Made by a program: the position numbers and the translations under genes. 64,000 nucleotides of DNA from Acorus gramineus (Eukaryota; Streptophyta; Magnoliopsida; Acorales; Acoraceae): NCBI GenBank assembly GCA_030737835.1, contig CM060852.1:10801065-10865064 (forward strand). Direction: 5' to 3'. Under the pieces are notes generated by a model. That model was not told the origin of the DNA. It was given only the letters and a program-made list of their open reading frames with translations, and made no database searches. Position 1 is the stretch's first letter; the number at the start of each line of letters is the position of its first letter. This document shows positions 1 through 11,587 of this stretch, one piece after another.

Positions 1-417
1 CCTAATTATTGAACAATATGTGACAGATTACAATGTGTTTGTGGTCTGTTGGAGAACAAATGTTACACTTTATTAACCTTTTGGAAGGATGAAGTCCCGA
101 AATTCATATATTACCCCAACAAGGAATAAATCAAATGATGAATGATGCTAAAATAGCCTTTCATTATCTACTATTTGCATTTCAAGTTACAAAATATAAC
201 CCTCAAATCTTATGGTTTAGTGATACAATTATTTCTATTACACATTCACAGATCAGAAGAGTTTGGTTATTTGGACATCACGTTCAAGCAAAATGATGAA
301 TGATGGTTCTCGTCCATAAAAGGCATAATAAGTGAAATTCATATCCCAGAAAGTAATGAATGATCCTAATTTGGAATATTAATTATTCAGAAGAAATATA
401 ATGTCGAAGATATTTAC

Positions 418-3400
418 CTTATCTGGAGTTGATGCACCTGAAGTTACACCAATTGTAATGGGACCTTCTGGTAGCCAGTTTTCTTTCTCAACCAACTCCC
501 CGTGCTGTCGGAAATAGAAAGATATGTTAAAACTATAGTGGTAGACAAAACTCCTAGGTCTCTGCAAGAATCTAGCAAGACTAAAAGAGTGCCCCTTTGG
601 TGCTTACATTTAACTTATAGCTTATTCTGTTCCCTGGCCCTATTCTCTGCTCACTATCTATCCAATATGAAGGAATACCGTAGAGCTCCGCAATCTCTTG
701 TAGATGTGAGGTGTTACTGGAATTCCATCCACCAACCACCAACATGAGATCAATTTTCTCTTCCACCAGTTTATACATAGCATCTTGCCTTTCCTGAAAG
801 AACATGCATTCAGATATTACTCCAAGATAATATCATAAAGTAAAGAAAATTCATATCAATAACGGGAACTTGGAAGTCATACTTATGTGACTAACATTTA
901 TGCAAAAGATTATAAACTGTGAAGAAAAAGTTAACCTCGTTTCTGAATATTTAAATATAAATAATCAAACAATGATAAGAACCATAACCATGCAATATGT
1001 ACCCTGAGATGTAGCATTCTTAACAAGGTTCTTAGTGTTGAATCTATGCTTCTTCTTTTTTTGGGGTCTGCGGGCATGTGTGTTGAATACCCATTTAAAT
1101 GGACATAAAATAACATTGTCTATATTTTGTACAGATGAAGAGCACTCCCAAGAAATTATATCCTAGGAATCCTTATCCGGAAATGAACAATCAACCAATT
1201 GCACAGTAATAACATATCACCTCTTGATCAACAACAATTATTGCAAAGGACCTGTTTACCTGAGTGGCATCGCATATGGTGTTAAAGCTCATAAAATGCT
1301 CATTTACATTTTCCACTCCATACTTGCGCATCATGGTCTTCTCCACCAATTTTCCTAGGAAGCAGGAACAAAATGGATGTAAAAACACTCGATGGAACAC
1401 AAAGAAGAAAGCAAGTAATAACAGGTTGTTTTATACAATCAATACCCACCAATTTCCTCAGTTTCTCCTTTAAGCATTGTAGTTTGATTGGCAATCCCTA
1501 GTTTTTGCAGATCAACATCTGGGTCAAAATCCGCAGAAACGGCATTTTTGAATTTCTGCAGACATGCCAACCACATAATGATCAAATGCTTAAAGGTCAA
1601 AATAATGATCCACTTTTTCATATGTACATTTAACATAATTTAAATAAAACTTGGAATATAAGACCAGCAGCTGAAGGAAAAAAACCCAATCCCTTCTCTT
1701 TGAACCATGAGGAATGAGTGAGCTTATCTTAAACCTACTGTTGAACCAGATCTCTAGTTTGTAAATGATAGATAGAATAAAATTTACCTCAGTTTTGGAT
1801 GGGTAATCATAATTTCTAGAGACAACTGCATAGGCTCAGATACATATCCAATGCTGCAAAATAAATTAAAATTCCCTCATCCAGGGGGACTACATTCTGT
1901 CCATGTGATGTTTAAGTTGTCTATGGTATCGTTAATCATGATTTATTTTGACAGGTTTTTATAAGGGGCGTATCATGACATATGCATCAATCAGAAATTT
2001 GATATATGCAGAAAACTTGAGCCATTTTTTGATACATCTTATACAAGTTGACGAAATTATGTGTTTCTAACATCAATTTAATTCCACTACCAGGGTATTC
2101 TACATATAAAATTTTCCTTTTTCTTTTTTTTTTCACAAACTTCTTGCTATGTTCTCATTTTAAATTCTAGTCAACTGAGAATCAAAACTGAGATGATTTG
2201 TAGATCCCACCAAACATCTATAAACCAGTATGAAAAGCCTGATCATTGTTATTGTACCTTGAGAAAATCCTCTTTAGTAGAGCTGGATCCATCAAGCTCA
2301 CCACCAAGAATGTAATCACATGCATACATTGCCTGATTTCAAAGATAAATTCAAATATAATTATATAAATTTACAAAGATAAACTTAAAAAAACTAATGA
2401 AAATGCATTCAAACAAATTTGAGGTGATGCAGCAGTATACCTCAGTCATGTTCTTCACAATAATATACTTCCCTGCAAAAGATGCCGTTGCAATAGTCTC
2501 TTCATGAGAGTATTTACCATGGATGATTGAAGTGTATTCTTTCTTCTTATGTTTTTCTACAGTGTTCCAAACCTTGACAAGAAAAATCGTGATACAATCA
2601 AATTAATAAGAAATGAGTTGAACCAACTGTAACATTCTAGCATGTGGAAGATGAAATCAAGAAAAAAATACCTTTGATACCCATGGGCAAGTAGTGTCTA
2701 CTATCTGTACATTTTTTTCACTCAAAGCCAACATCTCATCCACTCCAGCTCCAAAAGCAGGCAGAATGACAACATCATCCTTGTCAACAACATCAAATTG
2801 TTTCTTCCCATCCTCCAGAGGAATATTTTGGACTTCCATCTCCTCTAACCTCTACAATTCACAAATAAATAAATCACTTAAAAACGAAGGGATGCAAATC
2901 ACCATCATAACATAAGTTGCTAATTCCAAAAAAACAAAAGAATAAATATGACAGGGAAAACTTCAGATGCCATACATTCCAAAAATTAAATATAGTCAAG
3001 GAAATCCTAAGTGACCATAAAACACTATTCAGTTGCTGTTAAAACACACTTATCAGAACCAGATTCTATCTGGCATAAGTGACTCCACAATTGTTTAATT
3101 GATTCTGCCACTGTAGAATTGGTTTGCCAAATAATTGGTTCCAGACCATTCCCTTCATAGTTTGGATTTTAATTTTGGTTTGGGACATTTGCGTGTAAGG
3201 ATGTGAACAAAATCAGCTCTTTGGAACAACATGAAAGAATCAATTATTTTCAAGTGATTTTCTAAATAATCAGTTATTGAAAACTGTTTCCAAACTCACC
3301 ATTAGACTCCAATTTCACTCCGAAAAATGAAAGACAAAACAAGGGGAAAAAAGTTTTCTTTTACCAAAAAAAAAAAAAAAACCTGACCTGACCCATCAGT

Positions 3401-4465
3401 TGAACCGGTTAAATCTTCATCTGCTTTGAATTCTAGTTCGGTTTACCCTTAAAATCTGATGATATAAAAAATCGATAAAACTCAGTCAACTCACCGATTG
3501 AACCAACGGTTTTTGTGAACCGACTACGGATTTATTAAAGGGAATGATTCTTTATTTATAGAAATTGTGATTAATCACTTATTAAAATATAAAATCTATT
3601 AAAAAATTTAGATTTTATATACAAAAATTATGTTATGATGTTAAGTAAAAATTTTATGCAAAGATTTTTAATATGTTTCACATTTTTTATTTAGTAATAA
3701 TAATTAATATATTTATTAAAATATAATAATGTCACGGTTCAAATCCAGTTGGCCCAACTATTGAACCAGTGATCCCTTGACCCGTTCATTTTTTCAGTTC
3801 ATTAAACAATTGAGTTTTTAAAACATTGAAGCAAAACAAAGCAAAGAAACAACAAAAACAATGAAAAAGAAAAGAAAAGATGGGATCTTTATTGATCAGC
3901 AACCTTATTCACTGACGGGTTGTGAATGATTTCATTGGTAATCCAGATCTTCTCCTGGGGGAATTGCTTCCTCGCCTCATACGCAATCTGCACCGCCCGC
4001 TCCACTCCCCAGCAGAACCCGTACGCCTCCGCCAGCTTCACCGTCACGTTCCCCCATGTGTACTCGTTGTTGTTCTCCTTCAATTTCTTTATCACGTCAC
4101 CTGAAACGCAATCCCCCCAAATTGAATCGCCAATTCCAATAAAAGAAAGCCCAAATCCATCACCAGAAAGAGAGAGACCACTCACTCGTGTACTCCCGGT
4201 TCATCAATTCTAGGGTTTCTTCCTTGTGACCGAACCCCTTCCGATTGTAGTTCGCGCTCCTCGTCAGGTTGTACCTGAACGCCTTCGCGTCGAACTCCGC
4301 CGACTCCGCCGCCGCGGTCTCCCCGTCGCCGCCTCCGCCGCACCGGACGGAGAGGGGGAGCCTCCGCCGTCCACCGCCCCTTCCAGACCGAGCCGCCGCC
4401 GCCAGCGACGACGAAGAGTCCGGCAGGAGGTTCGAGACTCGGCAGAACTGAAGCGACACCGCCAT
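418..4465 (-). CDS. HDR: 4-hydroxy-3-methylbut-2-enyl diphosphate reductase (HDR/IspH), 3' end outside window
   Basis: Last enzyme of the plastid MEP pathway; reduces HMBPP to IPP and DMAPP with a 4Fe-4S cluster. Exons I can read on the minus strand, with GT...AG borders and consistent phase: 4465-4186, 4100-3904, 2851-2672, 2572-2441, 2332-2258, 1555-1450, 1354-1260, 793-608, 504-418, together 446 codons. The Ser/Ala/Arg-rich N-terminus from MAVSLQF looks like a chloroplast transit peptide. Cluster cysteines lie in [20 protein letters not shown] and FNTICDATQ; active-site segments [17 protein letters not shown] and SGASTPD are intact. Plant HDRs end about 20 residues after the SGASTPDK segment. 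That last exon (expected to start VVEDV) is not in 1-417, so it lies beyond the window. An in-frame ATG 30 bases upstream at 4495 exists, but the family start is MAVS. Exon 1 is unusually GC-rich. Confidence 0.95.
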
Positions 4466-4710
4466 CGCAGAGACTGAACTGATGCGAGCGAACACTAAAA
4501 ACTATGGCTTTTATTATCGATTCTCTTTTTTTATAAACCTCTCGCGATTTTGGGTTCTTCTTTCGTCGTTTTACTGTGACGGTATTTCTGTAGACTTTGG
4601 TGGATTGACTAATTTAACCCTGCGCCTGTGGGGAAATTGAAGGTTTAAAGGGTGAGATTGTTAATGAAGAGTGATGGGTATTGTTGTCTTTTTCTGATGA
4701 TGGAGGAGTC

Positions 4711-4800
4711 CACGTGCAATGTGTTGGACGGCTGTTATGATTATCTTTGATTTCTTGAGGCTTTCGGTGAGTGGTTTGTCTGATGGGGGAGGAACACGTG
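4711..4800. promoter_or_regulatory. two G-boxes upstream of HDR
   Basis: The palindrome CACGTG occurs at 4711-4716 and 4795-4800, about 250 and 330 bases upstream of the HDR start codon. G-boxes bind bZIP and bHLH (PIF/HY5-type) factors and are common in promoters of light-regulated plastid isoprenoid genes. Regulation of this copy by light is inferred, not shown. Confidence 0.45.
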
Positions 4801-6000
4801 TATCACGAGTGAATGGCGCGCAAAAAATAAGGACAAAGTGAGGTGGCCTTGATGAGAACTCCCGCGTGAATCTGCTCCCGCTCCCTTCACGTTGAATTGA
4901 CTGATCTGCCCATGGTTACCCTTCGTTCAACATGGACCTAATGGATTGGGCTTTTTGCTGACGGGCTTTGGTCTACTACTGTACATAAAGCATTGTTACA
5001 CACCGTCTTAATGAATTGAAAATGCGAATTTTTTTTTTTTACAAGATATGTAATTAAATAAAATAAGTAGACATGATTAATGAGACATATAAAATCGTAT
5101 TTAAAATTATATAAAAATTTGAGTATAACATAGTTATTAGTTTTTCACTTTTGCGTTTCGAAGGATAAAAAATGTGATCATTACGTGAGTTGTGTTTTTT
5201 TTTTTTGGTATCCCAAAAATGTCACAAAGTGAGTTGGCATGTAATAATCCCCAATGAGAACCTCACGAGACTTGATCTCCATTTAATAATGTGAATGTGG
5301 TGGGGTTTTTGTGTTTGAAAATAATTCACGCAAACATGAAATCTGCGCGAGCATGTTTTTAAAATCACATACGGAGAAGATCTATCTTTTATTGATTTAT
5401 TTATTATTTTGTTAGGTAAGCTTTAGTACTTAAATTAAGACCACTTAATTATCATCTTTGTTATCAGATGTCTCCCGTGGCCATATCACAAATAAACACC
5501 TTCCCAACTTGATTATAAGATCAGTCACGAGATATTCCTCTAATATAAAATAAATAAATAAAATTTGTTGTCAGCCTTTGAGATTTGATTCAAATCCTGA
5601 TAAGAAAATCTAATATTCCTTTTGAAATACACAAGAAAATTAATTTAATTTGGAATCATTCATTCTTGTAATTTATCTATCAAAATTGAATTCTCTTTGT
5701 GATCAAAATTATCAAATTGACTCGGATTATAATATCCGTTTACCAATAACATCCAAATACCTTAAATTGAACTATAACACTATACATTAGTATAACGTTA
5801 CACAAGTGGTATCTAATTTAAATACATGTATTATAAATAAAACTCAACCCCTCAGGCACGGTTGAAAGAAAATAATTACCCTTCAATCACTTTCTGCAAG
5901 TCTACTAAACGCAAATTAAAAGTCATGCGGAAGCTCCCACGAAGTTTCTCTATTTTGTGTTCTGGTCAATCATCACATCACAATTTAGCTTTAGGTCTCA
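4801..6000. other. intergenic, AT-rich, one degraded retroposon tail
   Basis: No gene seen. Around 5490-5552 a stretch resembles the 3' part of the SINE-like insert at 47885-48033 (both have a cttccc/cttcct block, then a gatcagtcacg/ggtcagtcacg block, then tataaa and an A-rich tail). It is probably an old copy of that family. The rest is AT-rich spacer that must hold the divergent HDR and CML promoters. Confidence 0.4.
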
Positions 6001-6008
6001 TATATATA
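6001..6008 (+). promoter_or_regulatory. probable TATA box of the CML gene
   Basis: TATATATA lies 93 bases before the start codon, which leaves room for a leader of roughly 60-70 bases. A short (AC)n run follows at 6015-6030. Position and sequence suit a plant TATA box; the transcription start has not been seen. Confidence 0.45.
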
Positions 6009-6100
6009 GTTATACACACACACACACACTATACACATCCCAAACCACTCCACACACACACTCAAGACCCACTGCACTAATTAAAACCAACGTAACATCA

Positions 6101-6589
6101 ATGGCAGCAAAGCTTGTCGTCTCTAACAAACCTCCAAAGATCTCCAAAACAAGCCTCCCAACCGAATCCAGGACTCAGGAGCTCCTGGAGGTGTTCAGCC
6201 GGTTCGACGTGAACCGTGACGGGAAGATCACGGCTGAGGAACTAAAGCTTTTCTTCGCATCGATGGGAGAAGAGATGAAGACGGAGGAGGCGGAGCTGGC
6301 GATAGCGGAGCTGGACTCGGACGGGGACGGGGTGTTGGACTTCAAGGAGTTCGTGGTGTTGATGGAGACGACGACGACGACGGACTTGAAGGAGGACCTG
6401 AGGACGGCGTTCGGGATGTTCGAGGCGGAGAAGGGGTCCGGGCGGATAACGGCGGGGGGGTTGCGGCGGATGCTGGGTCGGCTCGGGGAGGAGAGTTCGT
6501 ATGAGGAGTGTGAGGTCATGATTCGGGCTTACGATGTTGATGGGGATGGGGAGCTTGATTTTTATGAGTTTCAGATGATGATGACTTGA
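6101..6589 (+). CDS. calmodulin-like protein with three good EF-hands (CML37/38/39 type)
   Basis: Intronless, 162 residues. Calcium sensor of the calmodulin-like family. EF-hand loops: residues 36-47 (DVNRDGKITAEE), 72-83 (DSDGDGVLDFKE) and 145-156 (DVDGDGELDFYE), each with acidic residues at positions 1, 3, 5 and 12. The third loop (about 108-119, EAEKGSGRITAG) lacks the acidic residue at position 12 and probably binds no calcium. The reading frame is open upstream, but the ATG at 6101 opens the family-like N-terminus MAAKLVVSN, follows a probable TATA box, and the upstream part is low-complexity leader. The open C-terminal EF pair and degenerate third hand suit the CML37/38/39 (rgs-CaM-like) group, which is stress-induced and intronless. 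Codon use is strongly GC-rich against an AT-rich setting. Exact orthology is uncertain. Confidence 0.9.
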   Translation: MAAKLVVSNKPPKISKTSLPTESRTQELLEVFSRFDVNRDGKITAEELKLFFASMGEEMKTEEAELAIAELDSDGDGVLDFKEFVVLMETTTTTDLKEDLRTAFGMFEAEKGSGRITAGGLRRMLGRLGEESSYEECEVMIRAYDVDGDGELDFYEFQMMMT

Positions 6590-6603
6590 TTTTTAATTGT
6601 AAT

Positions 6604-6728
6604 GTGTGTGTGTGTGTGTGTGTATGGAGTTTTTCATATTTGTGTTTTTTTTTTAAAAAAAAATGTTTTGCAGTTTGTGTTCGTGTGCAATTCTCAAATA
6701 TATATATATGTATATCTTATTGAATAAA
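6604..6728 (+). terminator. CML 3' UTR: (GT)n run and AATAAA signal
   Basis: A (GT)10 microsatellite at 6604-6623 starts 15 bases after the stop codon. A canonical AATAAA is at 6723-6728, a plausible polyadenylation signal. Near 6766-6830 an approximately 35-base segment containing GGTTAGAGAA and ATGTGCTGT is imperfectly repeated. Confidence 0.4.
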
Positions 6729-7257
6729 TGTGAACGTAAACCTGTACAGGATGGACCAATACACAGGTTAGAGAATGTGCTGTAACGTGGTAAAAATACT
6801 AGGTTAGAGAAAATGTGCTGTTACGTGTGCATGGGATATATGTTTCGTTCGTTTAAAACATTTTTTTTTTTTTTTTTTTTGTATTACACAAATTTATAAA
6901 CAATTTGTTTTTTTATAAAGAAATTAAAAATTCATGCTAATGACTCCCTAACAGAAGTCAACCAGTTGATTATGATCTGATGTTCCCCTCAACCGTTCTC
7001 ACATTTTTTACTCCCTCAATCATCCCGTGAACATAATAAAACTGTTACCACATTCAAGCCTGGCATCGGCAACCACCGGCCCTGGCCCGTGGAAAGCCGG
7101 TTCAATTTGAGCCCTTAGTCCAGGCCCACGGGCTTTTTCTGGATAGTGGGCCTGAGGCTGAGCAGGCCCGCGGACTCAGGCCTGAACGAAATCCGACGGC
7201 CCAGTCCTGGACTTCGGGCCTGTAGGCGGCCTAGATAAAAAAAAAAAAAAAAAGTGT

Positions 7258-7776
7258 TGTTACACTCAATCTTTTGGGGAGCTATATTTCCACATTTATA
7301 GTTCTCTATCCCACCCCTCAAAAATAATTATTTGGAAAGTGGCAATGAGAGAGGCGCGTGCATGATCGAATTGGTGCGCAACGCCGGCCACGTTCACTGG
7401 CTCTGCTTGCGACAGAGTGGCCGCGCCTGGTCTCTCTCATCTCCTCTTTCCTCTCCTTTCTTCTTATTCTCTAACCCACCCCAAATAATTTTTTTGAGGG
7501 GTAAGTTAGAGAACTATAAGGGTGGAAATATAGCTCCCCAATCCTTTTAAGTCTTAAAAAAATATAGTCCCATGTATCTAGTGAAGCCTTCAATACTCAC
7601 CATAGTAAGATATATCATTAGAAAATTATTTTATATTTTTTTATATAAATAATATTATTCAATTTATTAGAGTATATAACTTATTTTTTTATTTATATAA
7701 ATATACATCACAAATTTTTATAAAAGAAAACATGTAAAAACTGCATTTGTGATTGTAAAAAAGATTAAGTGTAACA
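7258..7776. mobile_element. TIR element (TGTTACACTCAATC family) interrupted by a second element
   Basis: The ends are TGTTACACTCAATC at 7258 and its near complement GATTAAGTGTAACA ending at 7776. The same kind of ends bound the elements at 8039-8287, 48213-48477 and 59261-59484, so this is a family of short non-autonomous DNA transposons. No coding capacity. This copy carries the insertion at 7276-7539 just inside its left end. The superfamily is not assigned, because I could not identify a target-site duplication. Confidence 0.55.
7276..7539. mobile_element. 264-bp MITE nested in the element above (hAT-like)
   Basis: Terminal inverted repeats begin GGGGAGCTATATTTCCAC and continue, less exactly, for about 60 bases (ATAGTTCTCT and AGAGAACTAT also pair). 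Flanks aatctttt (7268-7275) and aatccttt (7540-7547) form an 8-bp target duplication with one mismatch, as expected for hAT transposition. No protein-coding capacity. Confidence 0.7.
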
Positions 7777-8768
7777 TAAAAACAAAAGAGGGAGGCCCTC
7801 CCTCAACCCGCCCTATACAGGCGGGCCAGTGGGTCGGGTCCTTAGAAAGTTAGTAAGTCTGACCCGGTTTTGGTACTCCGAATTGGGGGGGTTGAATGGG
7901 TCGGGTTCGCGAACTTTGGACCAAATGCTATGTCTACGAGCCCCACGCCAAGTTTTGCGGACTCAAAACAACAGTATCTCTTTGGGCTTGAATGTTGGTT
8001 TAAGTAAATCTGAGGCTTATAGAATGATTAAAGAAAAATGTTACCCTCAGTTCTCTGTATAATTCAGATAGTAGACCAAATATATTTTTATTTTTAAAAA
8101 AAATAGTAAACATTGTTTAATAATATATATGTTTTAATAAAAAATAAATATCGTGCTATTTAGGATTGAACGAATCCATTTTTAACAAGGTATATGCATC
8201 GTCGAACGATGCATATATTTCACTAGATAACTAACGAGGTATACGAGAAAACAACAGTTAGGATTATAAAAAAGACTGAGTGTAACAACGCAATTCAACT
8301 GAAATATGAAAACCACGAATAACAAAAACAATGATCAACATAGTAAAACCATTGACTGAATATATACACATCCACATATAAAAACATTCCAGCATCTCAT
8401 GCTATAATTGTGAACACCATAATTCTTGATGAGTTTTTTATTTTTATTTTTTTAGCGAAATATAGAATTTGCTACCGCAATTTCATTTTTAAATATTGTA
8501 GTATAATTCTGAATGAGATGAGAAGAAAAAAAAAAAAAAAAAAACAAAATGAAAGAAACACACTCGCCTGCTCCCTTCCGGGTGGAAGAGATATCTAACC
8601 CGGGTGGGCAGCGACGAGGTTGACCCGCGGTCTACTCCTCGCTAAGTAAGGGCCCCCTGAAAGCTTGATCTCGCGCACCTCTGCAATATTATCTCCCCCA
8701 ATTTGTCAGGCACGACCAAAACATATCTCACATGTTCTCCCAATAAGTTCGCATTCTTCTCTCATCAA
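7777..8768. other. intergenic between MITEs and the LysM receptor
   Basis: Holds a GC-rich repeat-like patch at about 7795-7960, the TIR element at 8039-8287, and an A-rich stretch followed by a GC-rich block at about 8565-8660. No convincing gene; the open frames here match no family I know. Confidence 0.4.
8039..8287. mobile_element. TIR element, TGTTACACTCA family
   Basis: Left end TGTTACCCTCAG and right end CTGAGTGTAACA are inverted copies. The interior is AT-rich and non-coding. Same family as 7258-7776, 48213-48477 and 59261-59484. Confidence 0.55.
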
Positions 8769-10577
8769 TCAACGAGCGATTACAGGATTTACAATCTGAA
8801 GTTTCTCCTCCAGTCCCAACATCCAAGACCTCTCACAACCCACGCTGCACGTCTGCTGCGCAAGCACAGACAGCCCAAACACAACCTCTCCAATGCTCGG
8901 TCTCTCCGAAGACCTCTCCCAGGTGCACGCCCTCGCCATGCACGCCAAGCTCATCGCCCCCTCCATCGGATAAAACCCCTTCAAATTCTGGTCCATCCAC
9001 CCCTTCAGCCTCTCCTCCCTCTCCTCCCCGTCTTCGAGTATCCCCTGTATCTCCTCCCACGCCATCGCGATCTCCCCTCCCCTGCTCTCCATCGCCTTCT
9101 TCCCCGAAAGCAGCTCCAGCAACACCACCCCGAACGCAAACACGTCCCCCTTGGGACTCACATTGTCCGAGGCCAGCCTCGCCATCGAGAAGTTGGAGAT
9201 CTTCGCCTTGAAATGTGCGTCGAGCAGCACATTAGTAGTCCTTATGTCCCCATGCACGATGCTTGGGCGCGCGTGCTCGTGCATGTACTGGAGGCCATTC
9301 GCGACGTCCAATGCTATGTTAAGCCTCTGCCTCCATGAAAGGAAGCTCACCGAGCTCGAAGAGGGGTACAGCCATTGCTCCAATGACCGATTCTCTGCAT
9401 ATTCATAGACCATGAAGACATCCCCATGCGCATCGGTTGAGACTCCTGAAAGCTTCACCAGATTCGCATGGTTCACCCTCTGCAGCAGCTTCAGCTCCTC
9501 CGAAACATCCCCTTGAGTCCTCTTGACCGCAAACGTCTCTCCATCGATGTTGGCTATGTAGACTGAACCGGCAATTCTGTACCTCTCATCAAGGTTCATC
9601 GTAGCTTCTAAGATGGAGTCCATCTCATAGATGACTGGTTTGTCTAAGTAGTCTGAAATTCTAGGCAAGAACTTGCTTTTCGCTGTCTTCGGACAAAAAT
9701 TCACTTCATCTTTCACATGTTCTTTGAAACAAAGGAAGTTGATGCTCTCCAAACTGAAACCAGGAAGACCCACTTTCTTGGTTTTTCTATATCTGTAACA
9801 AAGAAAGATCAGAGCCCAGAAGACCATGGAGACCAGAAGTCCTCCTGTTGCACTCAAAGCTATGATCCGGATTCGAATGGAGGGAGACTTGGGTGACATG
9901 TAAGACAGTTGAGTGAGGAGTGGTAGTTCCTTTACAGGGATTAATATGGGGAGACCTACAACAGCTGTGAAGTTTGGGTGGTCGTTTACAGATAGAACTT
10001 CTTCAGGCAAGGCATTCAATGTCTTGCTCAGCTCGGTCACATCATCTCTTGCTTGCCAAACATAGGTGAGAAGGAATTTGAGGCCTGAATCCAACTGGGT
10101 CTTACTGGGACACCTACAATACAATGGAAAGATCACCTGGACGTTGTCCTTCAGCTTGGTCGGATCCAATGTCGGGTTGAGATCCTCCACGACGTGGTAG
10201 TCGGTGAGGTTCTCAAACGAGGTGATGGACACCGAGTAGAAGCTCTCGTGGTGCTTCATCTGATGAGTCGTGTTCGCGAAGGAGCGGTTGCCAGTGCAAC
10301 CACATGTGATTGGTATAAGCAAGAGCTGGCCCTCATAAAGGGCCAGTTCTTCATAGGGGAGGTTGCTGGCTTTTGCTATCGATTGAGGGGTCACATTGAA
10401 GAGGTCGGATATGTGTCCGATGTCTATGAAGTCCGGGGCCTGAGCACGGTACACGACGTAGGTGTTGCAGAGGCTGGATGAGTTGGATGAGCAAGTGAGG
10501 GTGGATGGTGAAGTTTGTGAGATGACATGGGTGGCGTGGAAGACTAATGAGAGGAGAAACAGAGCATGTAAAGCCAT
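8769..10577 (-). CDS. NFP: LysM receptor-like pseudokinase, NFP/NFR5/LYR1 type
   Basis: Plasma-membrane receptor for chitin-like symbiotic signals (Nod factors, Myc-LCOs); family members act with an active LYK kinase. Intronless like NFR5 and NFP; 602 residues from the ATG at 10577 (an in-frame ATG 13 codons upstream is less likely because MALHALFLLSLVF opens a signal peptide). Order: signal peptide 1-21; LysM ectodomain about 29-220 with CxC pairs at 92-94 (CGC) and 154-156 (CRC) and many NxS/T sites; membrane helix about 236-260; kinase-like domain about 330-580, ending in the family tail VIAR. The kinase looks inactive: no glycine loop, HGD (442-444) instead of HRD, SNF (461-463) instead of DFG, and a shortened activation segment. 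Loss of DFG and the short loop are family traits; HGD also removes the usual arginine. The ectodomain segment SIAKASN and the juxtamembrane EMDSILEATMNL are very NFP-like. Function in this plant is inferred. Confidence 0.92.
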   Translation of the reverse strand: MALHALFLLSLVFHATHVISQTSPSTLTCSSNSSSLCNTYVVYRAQAPDFIDIGHISDLFNVTPQSIAKASNLPYEELALYEGQLLLIPITCGCTGNRSFANTTHQMKHHESFYSVSITSFENLTDYHVVEDLNPTLDPTKLKDNVQVIFPLYCRCPSKTQLDSGLKFLLTYVWQARDDVTELSKTLNALPEEVLSVNDHPNFTAVVGLPILIPVKELPLLTQLSYMSPKSPSIRIRIIALSATGGLLVSMVFWALIFLCYRYRKTKKVGLPGFSLESINFLCFKEHVKDEVNFCPKTAKSKFLPRISDYLDKPVIYEMDSILEATMNLDERYRIAGSVYIANIDGETFAVKRTQGDVSEELKLLQRVNHANLVKLSGVSTDAHGDVFMVYEYAENRSLEQWLYPSSSSVSFLSWRQRLNIALDVANGLQYMHEHARPSIVHGDIRTTNVLLDAHFKAKISNFSMARLASDNVSPKGDVFAFGVVLLELLSGKKAMESRGGEIAMAWEEIQGILEDGEEREERLKGWMDQNLKGFYPMEGAMSLACMARACTWERSSERPSIGEVVFGLSVLAQQTCSVGCERSWMLGLEEKLQIVNPVIAR

Positions 10578-11587
10578 AGCTTTTGTTTTAGCTATGTTTT
10601 GAAAACTGAATAACATGGAAGAGGTTTTGATGTTTGTTCAGTATAGTTAATGGAATAGAATAAACCTTTTCATCTATTAGAGAAAAGAAAAACTTGGAAG
10701 GCTTTTGTCCTGACCTTTGTAAGAAGGATTCCTTTTGTTTTTAGCTCCTTCCAATTGATTCCTTGGTTGAACTGGTTGGCAATATTAGTTGGAGGCATAT
10801 GCTCATTGCATCAGCAATATTGGTTTAGTATTGGTTTGAAAATGTCAACAACGAACTCTGAAGAGGATTTAAAGTTACAGGTTTTTAACAGGTTTTAAAG
10901 TTACAGTGAAGATTCAAGGCCATGACTCTACATATATGCATGAACTGTAAATGGAAATACAGACTTCAATCAATTAAAATTTCAAGATTTCCAGAGAGTT
11001 TGAGTTATTTTTCATACCTTTTTTCCACTTGAATTCTATTTTCCTATTTCTCCTATTCATATATACCAAGTGAAACAATACTGGAAAGTGAAACAAACAT
11101 CAGTTTTAAAAGCAAGAATTAAAGAATAGGAAATGACAAGAGACATTGTCAATGTCAACAACAAATAAAAAAGGCCGCCTTGGCCGACCAGCATGGTTTT
11201 CGTTGTACCTGTGCCGTTGATTATATATAAAATTCATCGAAGTCATTAATTAAATAAATTGAAGCATTGATAGGAGAAATCTAATGACACGTTTATATAA
11301 TGGACATGAAGATATACAAGACTGGGAAGGAGAAATCCAATTAATGATACTGAATTCCCAACTTCATAGAATTGATGATCATCTCCAATGTATACACAAA
11401 CCACTAATGAAAGTTTACAATTTGCATGTATAGAGAGAGCTTACATGTATAGAGGCATCATTTTTCTTCTTCTTCTGATGACGTATTGATTATAAGCTTT
11501 GTCCCTAAACTCTAATATGAGGGCTCAGCAAACAAAATAACAAAAACAAATCCATTAGGATGTAAAAATCAAGTCATGCTCACAGTT
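10578..11587. other. intergenic, LysM receptor promoter side
   Basis: AT-rich spacer of about 1 kb between the receptor's 5' end and the 3' end of the DA1-type gene. I see no gene, no clear transposon ends and no distinctive promoter motif. Confidence 0.4.

Noticed and set aside
1-417. Search for the last HDR exon
   Set aside because: No reading frame with the expected C-terminal sequence; it most likely lies before the window.
3370-3850. Possible transposon with gaaccgg/ccaactattgaacc motifs in HDR intron 2
   Set aside because: I could not pair inverted ends or find a target duplication, so no element is claimed.
4226-4477. Open frames on the plus strand opposite HDR exon 1
   Set aside because: They mirror the GC-rich transit-peptide exon, are full of Arg/Pro from codon complement, and match no family.
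5957-6100. N-terminal extension of the CML frame
   Set aside because: It covers the probable TATA box and (AC)n leader; the ATG at 6101 fits the family.
8703-9408. Plus-strand open frames opposite the LysM receptor
   Set aside because: Antisense shadows of the kinase-like domain with no domain signal of their own.
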